DNA of 64,000 bases from Kribbella pratensis. Its GTDB lineage: Bacteria; Actinomycetota; Actinomycetes; Propionibacteriales; Kribbellaceae. Positions 1 to 9,600 of the stretch are shown one piece after another. The notes under the pieces were generated by a model that was not told where the DNA came from, did not search any database, and was given only the letters and a program-made list of their open reading frames with translations. Each line of letters begins with the position of its first letter. Position 1 is the stretch's first letter. The stretch is taken from the NCBI RefSeq assembly GCF_004365355.1, contig NZ_SODP01000001.1, forward strand, positions 1,557,473-1,621,472, given 5' to 3'. The position numbers and the translations under genes were made by a program.

Positions 1-3000
1 GGCGACCGCACGGTTCGCGGCGCCGAGCAACGACTCCAGCGTCGTCTGGTGCATGCGGACACCGTCGCTCCGCAACAAGTCCGGCCGGCTGAGACGTGCG
101 ACCACCGCATCGAACAGGGCGTTCTCGGCCGGCGCATCGGGCTGATGGGGGAGCGTGCCGTCGACGAGGTAGTTGTCCGGCAGCCTGACGGCCCGATGGT
201 CGGCGACCTCCGGACCGTCCTGTGCAGGGGCCGAGTGGAGTACGGACGCCGGCACCGACAGGCTGATCCGCCCGGAGGCTTCTCGTCGAGTCACGGCTCT
301 CGGCCGGCCGCCCGGCTCTGCCGAGTCCTCGACCTCGATGACGACCTGGTAGTCCCGCTCGATCCGAACCGTGGACAGCGACAGCCCGGTGCTGATGCGG
401 GTGTTGAGCTCGCTGCTCGACGAGGTGGTGGACGTAGCGAGCTCCGCGCCGGCGCCGATGGTCGCAGACGCCCCTTCGGTGGCCGAGACGCCGACCTGAC
501 CGCTGTACGACGTACCTTCCGTCACGCTCCGGGTGCGATCCCGCAGACTCCACAGCTGCTGCAGGCCATACCCGTTGCCGCTCTGCCCTTCCGTGCCGCC
601 CGCCTCGGTGGTCACCGGGCCGACGAACCGCACCTTCACCCGGACCCGCAGGTTGCGAGTGCCGGCACCGTCGCGGATCGGCAACTCCCGGACGAACCCC
701 CGCGGGTCGAGCATCTCGTCCAGCTGGTTACGCCATCGCGTACCGCTCAGATCACCGCGTAGCGCACTGGTCAGTACGGCGTCGTCCAGCGCCTGCGGCG
801 AATGCTCCGCAACGGTGGCGCACACCTCGCGGAAGGGGTCGCTGTCGTTGCCGTCCTGGTCCTGCAGTGACGATCGGTCGACCTGGGCCGCACCCAGCAT
901 CTGCTCGTAGTTGCGCGGCATCGGCACCTCGACCCGCAGCCGTGCCAGCACCTCCGCCTCCGCCAGCGCGGCGTCCAGTCCGGTGGTGTGCGGCGCAGCG
1001 AGACCCGTTGCCTCGCGCAACTTGTTCGCCAGCCGCTCGTCCGTGTGCGTTGCCGCCAGCCCGTCGGCTCCGGCCTTCTCGATGCGGTACCGACGCAGCA
1101 ACGCGGTCGTCGTACGGCGGGGGAGCTCGAGGTTGCCGTCGAGCAAGCGCTCGACGGCGTCCGACACCTGATGCAGCGGGAGGTCCAGTTCGTTCCGCCC
1201 GTACGCCCGGAGCGCATCGCCCTCAGGAAGCGTGAGTACGACGGCACCTGTCTCCAGCGGGATCGCGCGGACCGCTGTGCTGCCGGAGCGGAGCTGCGCT
1301 TCCAGAACCAGGTCTCCCCAGAATTGGTAGTGCTGCCCGTCCCGCATCAGCGTCCGCTCGATGCCGCTGGTCGTTGTCTCCGAGCCGGACGAGGAGACGG
1401 TGGTAGACCGGTTCAGCCCGACCGACCCGCTGCGTGCATTCCCATCAGCCGATACCGAGCCGGTGCCGGCGCTGACGCCGGCGGTCGCGCCGGTGGAGAC
1501 ACCCGACGTACTGCCGGTGCTCGCCAGCGTCACGTTGAGCTCGGCGAGGATCGGGTGCCCGCTGCCGACGTACCTGAGGTTCTCCACGCGGGTGGTGACG
1601 CTGAGCGCGGTGCGGCGCGGGCTCAGGCCGCGGCGGCGTACAGCCTCGAGTGCATCGGACGGCGCCGGGCTGACGGCCAGGCCGGTGCGGTACTCCGTGG
1701 TGAGCAGCTCCGGCCGCGAGATGAGGTTGCGCGGCGCGAGGAAGGCACTGAGGTGGTGCAGCGCGGAGCTGTCACCCCGCCCGAGTTCCGGCACGGCCTC
1801 GACCAGCCGCCCGATCGGATCACGCGCATCGACGTGCTGGACCGTTGCGGTCTGCAACAAACCCGGATCGACCCGATCGCGTACGGCGGGTGCCGGCTGT
1901 TCAGGCCCGGCGCAGAATTCGCTGTCGAGACAGACCCGGGCACTGCCTTCCGACGTCACGATCGGCACGGACTCGCCGTCATCGGTGATCTCGCTGATCG
2001 TGATCGTGTGCGGTACGTCGAACACCGCAACCTGCGCGCTCGACTCGGACACCGTCATCCGGTACGCTCCCCGGCTCGACGACGAGGTGAGGGATCGGCC
2101 CATCGACGACCGGCCGACCGACGCGCGCGCCTGCGGCGTACTCCCTGACTGCCCATCCGCCGGAGCGTTGCTGACCCCGAGGCTCGCCGACCACGGCAGG
2201 CTCCGCGACTGGGTGCTGGACCGACCCGACGTACTCACGCCGATGTCCACGTTGACGACCATGTCGTCGTCCGCGACACCGATCGGCGTCGCGCGGTCGA
2301 AGTGCTGCTCGATGGCGATGCGGTAGGACCGGACCCGAGGTGGGTGGCCCGTGCGGTGCTCGGTGAGCTGGAAGGTCAGCCGGTCCTGCGCCGCGTGGTC
2401 GTACCCGGTCTCCAGGCGATGCCTGGCGAGCTGCTGGCAGGCACGCTCCCAGTTCTCCGTCCGGCTGAGCACGACGGCCGGATCCTCACCGGCGAGGCCA
2501 TGGGGCAGCGGGTGGCCATCGGACAGCGGCGGAACCATCGACTGTCGGGACAGGTGGGCGAGGAAGCCCTGCAGAGCCTCGTCGGCTCCGGTCAGCTCCC
2601 GGATCATCGCCGGACCCGCGCCGCGCAGTTGACCTGGTCCGTTGCCGAGCCACACCGGAAGGCGGAGCGGGATATCGGTCGGGTGCGGGTCTCCGCGCAG
2701 CAGCACCCGGCCGTCGGTGCCGCGGCGCAGGCGGCCGTCTTCGCGGACAAGCGCTGCGGCAGGCACCGGCAGGCCGTACCGGAAGGCGTCGCGTTCCGCC
2801 ATCCGCAGGTACGCGTCACCCTGACCTTCGGTGCTGAACGACTCCTCGCGATCGAGGCGGTGCACGGTGACCTTGTGCCGCAGCCGCAGCTTCACGCCGA
2901 CGGTCGGCGCTACTCGTTGGGTGCTCCAACGACTGCCGAGATCCGCGGTGGACGCGGTGTCCTCCTGGCCGGTGTTCCGGCCGGCGCGGACCCCCGGCGC

Positions 3001-5400
3001 GACGTCGACGGTCGACGAGCCGACGTCGGACAAAGCGGTAGTCGCTGTCGCGCTCAGCGTGCGGGAGTTGCTGAAGCCCTGGGCACCGGACGTGCCGGAG
3101 TTGCCGACTCGCCAGATCTCGAGTTTGTGATCGGGGGAGCTGTCGCTGACCAGCTCTGCGGTCTCCAGCTCGGCGACCGTCTCCAACTGCGCCCAGGCGA
3201 CCGGGCGGCCGCCGTTCGTGATCAGTCGCCAGACACCGCCGAGCCGGGTCGTCTCGTCCAGCCGGGTCATCGCATCCTCGGCGACCAGGCTGCGGATCCG
3301 GTCGTGGCCGACGCGGTCCAGCGATCCGAGGCGTCGACGCAGCTCCGCCACTGTCCGGTCGCACAGGTCGTTGAGCCCGTCGACCCGGGTCGCCATGTGC
3401 TCAGGCATCGCCGTACTGCGTTCCGCCGACAGGCCCAGCGTCTCGAGATCGGTCTGGTCAGCCGGCGGCGGCACTGTGTAGGTGTGGATGTATCCGAGGT
3501 CGAGCGTCGCTGTGTCGTGCTCCGCTCCGGAGTCGACGACCTGCACGGGCGACCATTCACCGGCCGCCGACTCGCGGATCCGCCAGCTCCAGCGCGGCTG
3601 CGCCGACCGGTACCGCAGGATCTCGCCTCGCAGCGCCTCGACCGCACCGCTCTGCGCGTACTCCGTGGCTCCGCCGCTGACTGTGAGGCCGCGCCCCGTC
3701 GCTGACTCGACTCCGGGAGAGACGACCTTCGCGACCGCTTTGAGCTTGCTGGTGTCCGGCAGCGCCTCGGTCATGACACGCAGATCGGCACCAATCGTCG
3801 CACCGGAGGTCTGCATCGCAGAGGTGGCGACGTTGTACCCGCCCTGCACCACCTGCCCGACTTGGGCCTCGTCAATGGTGAGCGGACTGTCCAGGACCTC
3901 CTGCAGCTCACCGGGGTCGAGCTTCAGGTGGAACTGGATGAGTCCGTCGATGTCCGCGCGGGGCTCGTTGCCGATCGTCAGCACGAAGCCGTCCGGCGAG
4001 AGGATCCGCCGACTCTCCGCCCGCAGCGTCCGATGCAAAACATCCGGTGTGAAGCTGTACGGCGACTTCCGGTCGGCCAGGGCCTGGTTGAGCTCCCGGC
4101 ACAGCCTGGTCAGATGCGGCAGCCGACCGGACGGAAGCCCGTTGTGCAGCACGCCTTCCGCAGGAAGCGTCGCCGCCGACGCCTTCTGGTAGGCCTGCAC
4201 CTGTTCGGCAGCCGCCTGCGCAGCCTGTGGCAGGTCGTCTGACTCCAGCAGGGTTCGGTACGCGTCGGCAGCCACTCGCGCTTGGTCGGCGGCAGCGGTG
4301 CAGTACTGCGCGATCTGGGCGTGGCGTTCGGCGACGCGCAGACGGCGTACGCCCTGGGTGCGGATCCGGCGGGCGCGCTCGTAGGCAGACGCATCCTGGC
4401 TCGCGGCTTGTCGGTCGGCCGCCGCGAACAGTTCCGCGGCCTGGTCACCGGCGGTCTCCGCGCTGCGGGTGCGTACATCGGCACGGTGGGCCTGATCCGT
4501 GGCCGCGGACTCGAGGTCGGCGATCTGCCGGCGTACGTGCGCCCGGAAGCTGTCGTCCGGTCCGTGCTGGACGTCCGGGACCACCACGTGAACACCGGCC
4601 GACGGAAGCCGCGGTGCCGGATGCCCGCCACGCCGGATCGCCCGCGACAGGGTCTCCAGGTCGCGTTCGATGTCCTCGACCGGACGACTACCGGACCGCT
4701 CTCGCCACTCGCGGCTGAGCTGCCGAAACTCCTCGTACTGCGCTTCGGCCCGGCGATCACGCACCTCGCGGGACCCGTCGGCCGCGCTACGACTCTCCTG
4801 CACAAGCCGGCGTACCCATCCGGACAATCCCCGCGGCGGCGTGCCTGGAGTGGCGGCAGGTGGTTCGACGGGTGGCGCGGGCGGTCGCAGGAGACGTTCG
4901 GCGTCGCGGGTCAGGGACTGCGACTCGGCGATGAGGTCGGTCGCGAGGGGGCGGCCGGGGGAGTGGCGGCGGGCGCGGACGTTGGTCAGGCGGCGCAGGT
5001 CGGCGTCGGTAGTGAGTTGGTTGCCGTCGAGGACGTCCTGGAGCAGCGCTTGCGTCTCTGCCCGCTGGGACTCGGGCAGGCCGGGCAGGTCGAGAAGTGT
5101 GTCCAGCGCCCGCGTCGCGCCGTCCGCGCGGGATCCGCCGCGAACGCGGTCGACCTCGGCGCCGACGAGCGCCACCGCCTCGGCGACGAGCCGGTCGTCG
5201 GCGATGTCGCCGGCGCGGCGGGCCAGCCTGCGTTCGAGCCGCCGCAACATCTTCCGGGCGAACCGTTCGCGGGAGTGCCGTAGCCGGAAGGTGCCGTCAC
5301 GAAGGGCGATCGCCTCCGGAGCCGCGATACCGAACGCGACCCCAAGGGCCTGGCGCGCACGGCCCTGCGGGTCGTCCTCGGTGATCGCGGCAGACGTCAA
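1..5400 (-). CDS. Giant beta-repeat protein, paralogue 2 (3' end outside window)
   Basis: An open frame of 1,800 codons runs from a TTG at 5400 to the left edge. An in-frame TGA lies just upstream and a GGGGAG Shine-Dalgarno sits about 7 bases before the TTG, so TTG is the only plausible start. The protein is a clear paralogue of the 2,382-residue product at 6655-13803. Shared blocks include the N-terminal region (GIAAPEAIALRDG here, GILHPSAVPLRNG there), an Ala/Arg-rich coiled coil at about residues 260-430, the LSPDGFV block, and GLAATHT near the end. By that alignment roughly 370 residues are missing. Several Ser/Gly/Thr-rich stretches are flanked by beta strands. I see no signal peptide, membrane helix, enzyme motif or C-terminal toxin domain in the visible part. 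Function is unknown. A link to the giant proteins of actinobacterial polymorphic-toxin loci is inference only. Confidence 0.85.
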   Translation of the reverse strand, partial: MTSAAITEDDPQGRARQALGVAFGIAAPEAIALRDGTFRLRHSRERFARKMLRRLERRLARRAGDIADDRLVAEAVALVGAEVDRVRGGSRADGATRALDTLLDLPGLPESQRAETQALLQDVLDGNQLTTDADLRRLTNVRARRHSPGRPLATDLIAESQSLTRDAERLLRPPAPPVEPPAATPGTPPRGLSGWVRRLVQESRSAADGSREVRDRRAEAQYEEFRQLSREWRERSGSRPVEDIERDLETLSRAIRRGGHPAPRLPSAGVHVVVPDVQHGPDDSFRAHVRRQIADLESAATDQAHRADVRTRSAETAGDQAAELFAAADRQAASQDASAYERARRIRTQGVRRLRVAERHAQIAQYCTAAADQARVAADAYRTLLESDDLPQAAQAAAEQVQAYQKASAATLPAEGVLHNGLPSGRLPHLTRLCRELNQALADRKSPYSFTPDVLHRTLRAESRRILSPDGFVLTIGNEPRADIDGLIQFHLKLDPGELQEVLDSPLTIDEAQVGQVVQGGYNVATSAMQTSGATIGADLRVMTEALPDTSKLKAVAKVVSPGVESATGRGLTVSGGATEYAQSGAVEALRGEILRYRSAQPRWSWRIRESAAGEWSPVQVVDSGAEHDTATLDLGYIHTYTVPPPADQTDLETLGLSAERSTAMPEHMATRVDGLNDLCDRTVAELRRRLGSLDRVGHDRIRSLVAEDAMTRLDETTRLGGVWRLITNGGRPVAWAQLETVAELETAELVSDSSPDHKLEIWRVGNSGTSGAQGFSNSRTLSATATTALSDVGSSTVDVAPGVRAGRNTGQEDTASTADLGSRWSTQRVAPTVGVKLRLRHKVTVHRLDREESFSTEGQGDAYLRMAERDAFRYGLPVPAAALVREDGRLRRGTDGRVLLRGDPHPTDIPLRLPVWLGNGPGQLRGAGPAMIRELTGADEALQGFLAHLSRQSMVPPLSDGHPLPHGLAGEDPAVVLSRTENWERACQQLARHRLETGYDHAAQDRLTFQLTEHRTGHPPRVRSYRIAIEQHFDRATPIGVADDDMVVNVDIGVSTSGRSSTQSRSLPWSASLGVSNAPADGQSGSTPQARASVGRSSMGRSLTSSSSRGAYRMTVSESSAQVAVFDVPHTITISEITDDGESVPIVTSEGSARVCLDSEFCAGPEQPAPAVRDRVDPGLLQTATVQHVDARDPIGRLVEAVPELGRGDSSALHHLSAFLAPRNLISRPELLTTEYRTGLAVSPAPSDALEAVRRRGLSPRRTALSVTTRVENLRYVGSGHPILAELNVTLASTGSTSGVSTGATAGVSAGTGSVSADGNARSGSVGLNRSTTVSSSGSETTTSGIERTLMRDGQHYQFWGDLVLEAQLRSGSTAVRAIPLETGAVVLTLPEGDALRAYGRNELDLPLHQVSDAVERLLDGNLELPRRTTTALLRRYRIEKAGADGLAATHTDERLANKLREATGLAAPHTTGLDAALAEAEVLARLRVEVPMPRNYEQMLGAAQVDRSSLQDQDGNDSDPFREVCATVAEHSPQALDDAVLTSALRGDLSGTRWRNQLDEMLDPRGFVRELPIRDGAGTRNLRVRVKVRFVGPVTTEAGGTEGQSGNGYGLQQLWSLRDRTRSVTEGTSYSGQVGVSATEGASATIGAGAELATSTTSSSSELNTRISTGLSLSTVRIERDYQVVIEVEDSAEPGGRPRAVTRREASGRISLSVPASVLHSAPAQDGPEVADHRAVRLPDNYLVDGTLPHQPDAPAENALFDAVVARLSRPDLLRSDGVRMHQTTLESLLGAANRAVA

Positions 5401-5459
5401 CCCAGCACTCCCCGTTCAACGTGCCGGTACTTTCACCAGCTGTGAGCGGGGACATTAGC

Positions 5460-5476
5460 AACCTGATGTTCAGGTT
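5460..5476. promoter_or_regulatory. 17-bp dyad upstream of giant paralogue 2
   Basis: A perfect inverted repeat, AACCTGA-N3-TCAGGTT, sits in the 129-base gap between the 185-residue gene and the TTG start at 5400, about 60 bases ahead of that start. The position fits an operator or a small 5'-leader hairpin and suggests giant 2 has its own control. No regulator gene is adjacent. Confidence 0.45.
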
Positions 5477-5529
5477 TTCGCCATGTTTCTCAGCAGTAGA
5501 GTAACTTTCTGCCGGTGGCCTTCGTCACA

Positions 5530-6087
5530 TCAGGATCGCTTGTACAGCGCGCGGAAATCCTCCAGCGTGCCGCGGTAGTACTCCAGGTCGTCGGTCAGCT
5601 TCGCGCGGCTGACCAGATGCGGGTGCCGGGCCTTCGCCGCCGCGCCGTACTCCGACCAGATGTCCGCGTCCGGGACCTCGTCCGCGTCATCGGGCAGGAA
5701 CTTGATCGCCTCGCTGACCGCGTCGGCGGCGAACTCCCAGTTCAGCTCGACGATGGTGCGGTCCTGGTCCGGCGCGCCGGTGTAGGCCATGTCGGCGTCC
5801 AGCGCCCGGCGGGCGAACGACGCGGCGACGATCGCCCACTGCGCCGCGTCGATCAGCTGCGACTTGCCCAGACCGAACCGCGCGCCGACCGCGGTGGCCG
5901 CGCGCTCGGAGGCGTACGGGATGGTGATCTCGCCGGCCTGCGAGGCGAAGACCCACGCGTCCGGGCCTTCGGTGACGTTGACTCCGGGCTCGGGCCGGGC
6001 CGGCACGACCGCGGGGGCCTCCGGGTCGGCCGCGGTCACCAGGCTCACGTAGATCTGGGCCTCGGTCAGGGTCCTAGCGGTCAGCAT
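5530..6087 (-). CDS. Small protein linked to giant genes, zinc-ribbon-less paralogue (185 aa)
   Basis: I do not recognise a named family. It is a paralogue of the upstream 176-residue protein: ARTLTEAQIYV matches ARTWDEAQLYL, LIDAAQW matches VLDAGQW, and SEAIKFLPDDADEVP matches DEVIKFVPPGADAVP. It lacks the Cys-x2-Cys pairs of that protein and contains no cysteine at all. The ATG at 6087 lies 3 bases after the upstream stop and has AGGAG about 11 bases before it, so the pair is translationally coupled. It is soluble with no signal peptide. Its position between two giant genes suggests an accessory, chaperone or immunity role, but nothing in the sequence proves any of these. Confidence 0.8.
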   Translation of the reverse strand: MLTARTLTEAQIYVSLVTAADPEAPAVVPARPEPGVNVTEGPDAWVFASQAGEITIPYASERAATAVGARFGLGKSQLIDAAQWAIVAASFARRALDADMAYTGAPDQDRTIVELNWEFAADAVSEAIKFLPDDADEVPDADIWSEYGAAAKARHPHLVSRAKLTDDLEYYRGTLEDFRALYKRS

Positions 6088-6090
6088 CGG

Positions 6091-6621
6091 TTATCTCGCT
6101 CCTAGCTCTCGGCCAAGCTCGTCGTACGTGTCACGCGCCAACAGCAACCGCTCGAGCCGGAACCGTCCCGGCTCCGCATCGCGGACCGCGCGACCTTCCC
6201 GCGTCCAGAACCCGTCCTGCGGTACGGCGTCCGCACCGGGCGGCACGAACTTGATCACCTCGTCCACGGCTGCGCGCGCGACGGCCAGCACCTTACCGGC
6301 CTCCGCGGGATCCGGGGGGACTTCCGAAGCAGCGGTGTCGGCGACGTCGAGCCATTGGCCCGCATCCAGCACCTCCGACGGCTCCGGTCCGCCGAACGTG
6401 GGCCAGCCGCGCAGCGGCGTCTCCCGACCCGGCAGACCGAACAGGTACTCGCGGTGCGCGTTACAGCCTGGACAGATCGCGGCGTAGCTGGAGGTCAGCT
6501 CACCGTCGACCTCGATCAGCGCCTGCTCCCACGGCGCGTCGATCGACCCGCAGTCCGGGCAGGGATGCAGCTCCAGATACAGCTGCGCCTCGTCCCAGGT
6601 CCGCGCCACCGCGAATGCCAT
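6091..6621 (-). CDS. Small zinc-ribbon protein linked to giant genes (176 aa)
   Basis: The N-terminal third holds two Cys-x2-Cys knuckles (CPDCG near residue 21 and CPGCN near residue 50), which would form a zinc ribbon. The rest appears helical and ends in a conserved block, DEVIKFVPPGADAVP, shared with the following 185-residue protein. The gene begins 33 bases after the stop of the 2,382-residue giant and is followed 3 bases later by the 185-residue gene, so all four minus-strand genes probably belong to one transcription unit or two overlapping ones. The function is unknown. Similar small proteins are, to my recollection, common beside giant repeat proteins in Streptomyces, which I cannot verify here. 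Confidence 0.8.
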   Translation of the reverse strand: MAFAVARTWDEAQLYLELHPCPDCGSIDAPWEQALIEVDGELTSSYAAICPGCNAHREYLFGLPGRETPLRGWPTFGGPEPSEVLDAGQWLDVADTAASEVPPDPAEAGKVLAVARAAVDEVIKFVPPGADAVPQDGFWTREGRAVRDAEPGRFRLERLLLARDTYDELGRELGAR

Positions 6622-6654
6622 ACCGCCCCTCTCGATCGCCGGAAATCATCGCCT

Positions 6655-9600
6655 TCAAGGTCCGCTCATCGTCTGTCCGTGACCGGTCGGTGCAATCGTT
6701 CGGCCGCCCGGCGGATGGTGCGCGGTCGGCGCGGCAGTAGGCGTCATCGTGCGCGCGGCGGTGGTGTAGTCGAGCGCTTTCAGCACATCCCGCGGTACGC
6801 CGGACTTCTCCAGCTCGGCCGCGACCTTGCCGCTGAAGCTGCCGTCCGGCGACGACGTGTTGTAGAGCTCGCGCAGGTCGACCCGGCCCTCGGCCATCCG
6901 GGCCAGCTGGGGATTCAGCGTCGCGAACGCGGAGGCGAAACCACCGTCGTTCACGCCGAGCAACGTCGGCGGCCTGTTGCGGGCGGGATCGCCGGGCAGC
7001 GCCTGGTACTTCCGCTCTGTGCCGTCGGCCTCCTTGACCAGCAGCACCACCGGCTTCTGCGTCGCCTGTGCCCGGTCGATCGCCGCCAGCAGAGGCCGGT
7101 ACGGCTGGTGCACGCCTTCGGTCTTTCCGTCGGCGTACTCGGTCGCCACGAGGTCCGGGCGTCCCAGCTTCTCCGGCACGGCCTGCAGCCGGGAATTCGC
7201 CAGAACGGAATCCAGCTCGGCGCCCTGCTCCAGCTGCCGCAGGCCCTCGAGGTAGCGGTGAGCCAGCATCCGCACGAACATCTGGCCGTTCGCCAGATTC
7301 GGCACGTGGGTGGTCTTCTTCGTGACCTGCTCACCGCGGCCGTTGTCGGTGCTGGTGCGGATCGTGGCGTCGTACACGACCGGGATCCGGACCGTGACCA
7401 TCTGGCCTTCGAGGAACCGGCTGAGCTCGAGCCGGGTGCCGTTCGCGTCCCCGGTCTGCTCCTTGACCTGCTCGCCCATCGAGCCGCTGACCGACACGAT
7501 GCCGCCGTCCAGCCCGCCGGTCGCGGTCACCGGCGTACGACGGTTGCGGGAGCTGCCGGAGCGCGCCACCCGCTGGCTACGCCAGACGTGGCCCTCCTGA
7601 CCCGGCGAGGGGTCACCGTCCAGCTCCCAGCCGACCGGGGTGGCGTTGACGGTGACGTTGATCATCGTCTTCCCGTTGCCCGGCTGCGCCATCGGCACCA
7701 GGTCGATCCCGCCGTCCAGCAGCCGCCCGACCTTCGCCTTCAGCGCGCTCGGCTTGAGCGTCGACCGGATCAGGTGCCGGAACTCGGCCAGACCACGCCG
7801 CCCGAGGAACTGCCGCTGCCGCAGTACGGCGGTCAGGTTGTCGAACAGCTGGTCCTGCTTCTTCTCACCCCGCCCGAACGGCACCGACCGGAGCGGCATC
7901 GCGCCCTCCGGGAGCCGCACCGTGCGGTGGTCGGGTCGCTCCTCGGCCAGCTCCGCGGTCTGCGGCGCCGGGCCGTCCTTCAGCTCGCCTTCCGGCATCA
8001 TCGTGTAGAGCGTCGCGGTCAGCTCGCGCGGCGCGGACCGGGTGACCTGGACGTCCGGATCGAGCCGTCGCAGCTTCGCGCTGGTGCTGGTCATCGCCGC
8101 CGCGCCGGCGTTGTGCAGCCGGACCACCTCGGTGGTGAAGACCACCTTCCGCTCCGCGAGATTCCGGACGAAGTCGCCGTGCCGACGGATGTTGGTGTTC
8201 TGGTGACCGTCGCCCAGGGTGTCGGTCGTGGTCAGGTCGGTCGACAGGCCGCTGGTCGGATTGACACCGCCGCGTCCGGGCACTCCACCGTCGGCGCCGA
8301 CGGTGATCGACCGGGTCCTGCTCACGGACCGGTCGCGGCCCTCGTAGTCGTACATCTGCTCGGCTCCACCGGACTCTTCCGGCGCCAGCTTCGGCCGGCC
8401 GTGCTCGTCGGTGAGGAGCTTCCCGTCCTTGTCGGTCAGCACCGCGCGGACAGTCACATCGCCCTCGAAGTGCGCCCGCACCACGACCACGATGACGTCG
8501 GGATGCTCCCGGCCGTCGAGCGGCGCCTCGAGCGGAATCTCCAGCCCGGCCGGGCCGAGCATGTCGTCCAGCTGCCCGCTGAGGTTCTCCGGTTTCAAGG
8601 CGATGTCCAGCCCGGCCTGCAGCACCGGACTCGCGTTCCGCAGGCCGGGTTCGACCTCGTCGACCTGGGCCGCGACCTGTGGCTCCAGGTCGACCGGCCG
8701 GGTTACCTGGCCCGAGATCACCACCAGCTTCTCGACCTCGGCCGCGCCCAGGCTGTCCTTGTAGGCCCCGGTGGCGTGCATGGTGCGGCCGGTCCTGGCG
8801 AGCTCGTCGGACTGATCGATGCTCGCGGTGAGCTTCTCGTCCTCGGTTCGGTACTGGTCTGCTGCGGCGAGGCCTTCCGCGCGGAGCTTCGCAGCGAAGC
8901 GCTCGGTTGTGTGCGTCGCCGCCAGACCAGTGGTGACGCCCTGCTTCTCCAGCGTGTAGCGCCGGACGAAGCCGCCCCGGACGCGCGGACTGAGCGGCAG
9001 CTTGTCGTTCAGGTACCGCTCGGCCGCATCGCTCACCACACTCAGCGGCAGGTCGAGCTTGCTGGACGCGTAGAGCTCCAATGCCCGCCGCTCGGCCATC
9101 AGCTTCTGGACGGTCGCATCCGGCAGCGGCACGGTCTTGACGACCTGTCCGTTGTGCACGATGTCCGCGAACATCCGGTACTGCTCGAGGAACTGATGGT
9201 GCGTGCCGGCATTGATCAGCAGACGCTCTTCGCCCGACGTCTCGCTGACCGTGGTCGACTGCGCAGTACCGCCGGTCCGGCCGAGCGACGCGCCTCCGGA
9301 GAACGCCGATCCGTCGGCGGCTACCGGACCGCCGCCGGCTCTGCCGCTGACGCCGCCGGAGGTGGACGTCCCCGACGTGTACCCGACGTCGCTCATCGTG
9401 AAGTTGATGTCGACGCTGTTCTGCTGGGTCATCGCGACATGGGTGAGGCTGAGCGCCTCGCCGCGGATCTGCACCTGGTACTGCTGCGGCAGGATCGTGC
9501 CGTCCCGGAACGCGTGGACCGGATTGCCCGGGGCCTGCACCACCATGAACGTCGGCTTGTACGTCCCGTTCATCCAGTCGCGGTTCGCGATCAGGCTGCT

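Noticed and set aside
1..5400. Possibility that the left giant is a broken gene, since only short frames appear complete inside the window
   Set aside because: Reading the minus strand from 5400 gives one open frame that matches the other giant throughout; it simply runs off the window edge.
6655..6840. C-terminal toxin domain at the end of giant 1
   Set aside because: The last 60 residues are Pro/Thr/Ala-rich and show no nuclease, deaminase or protease motif, so no toxin call is supported.
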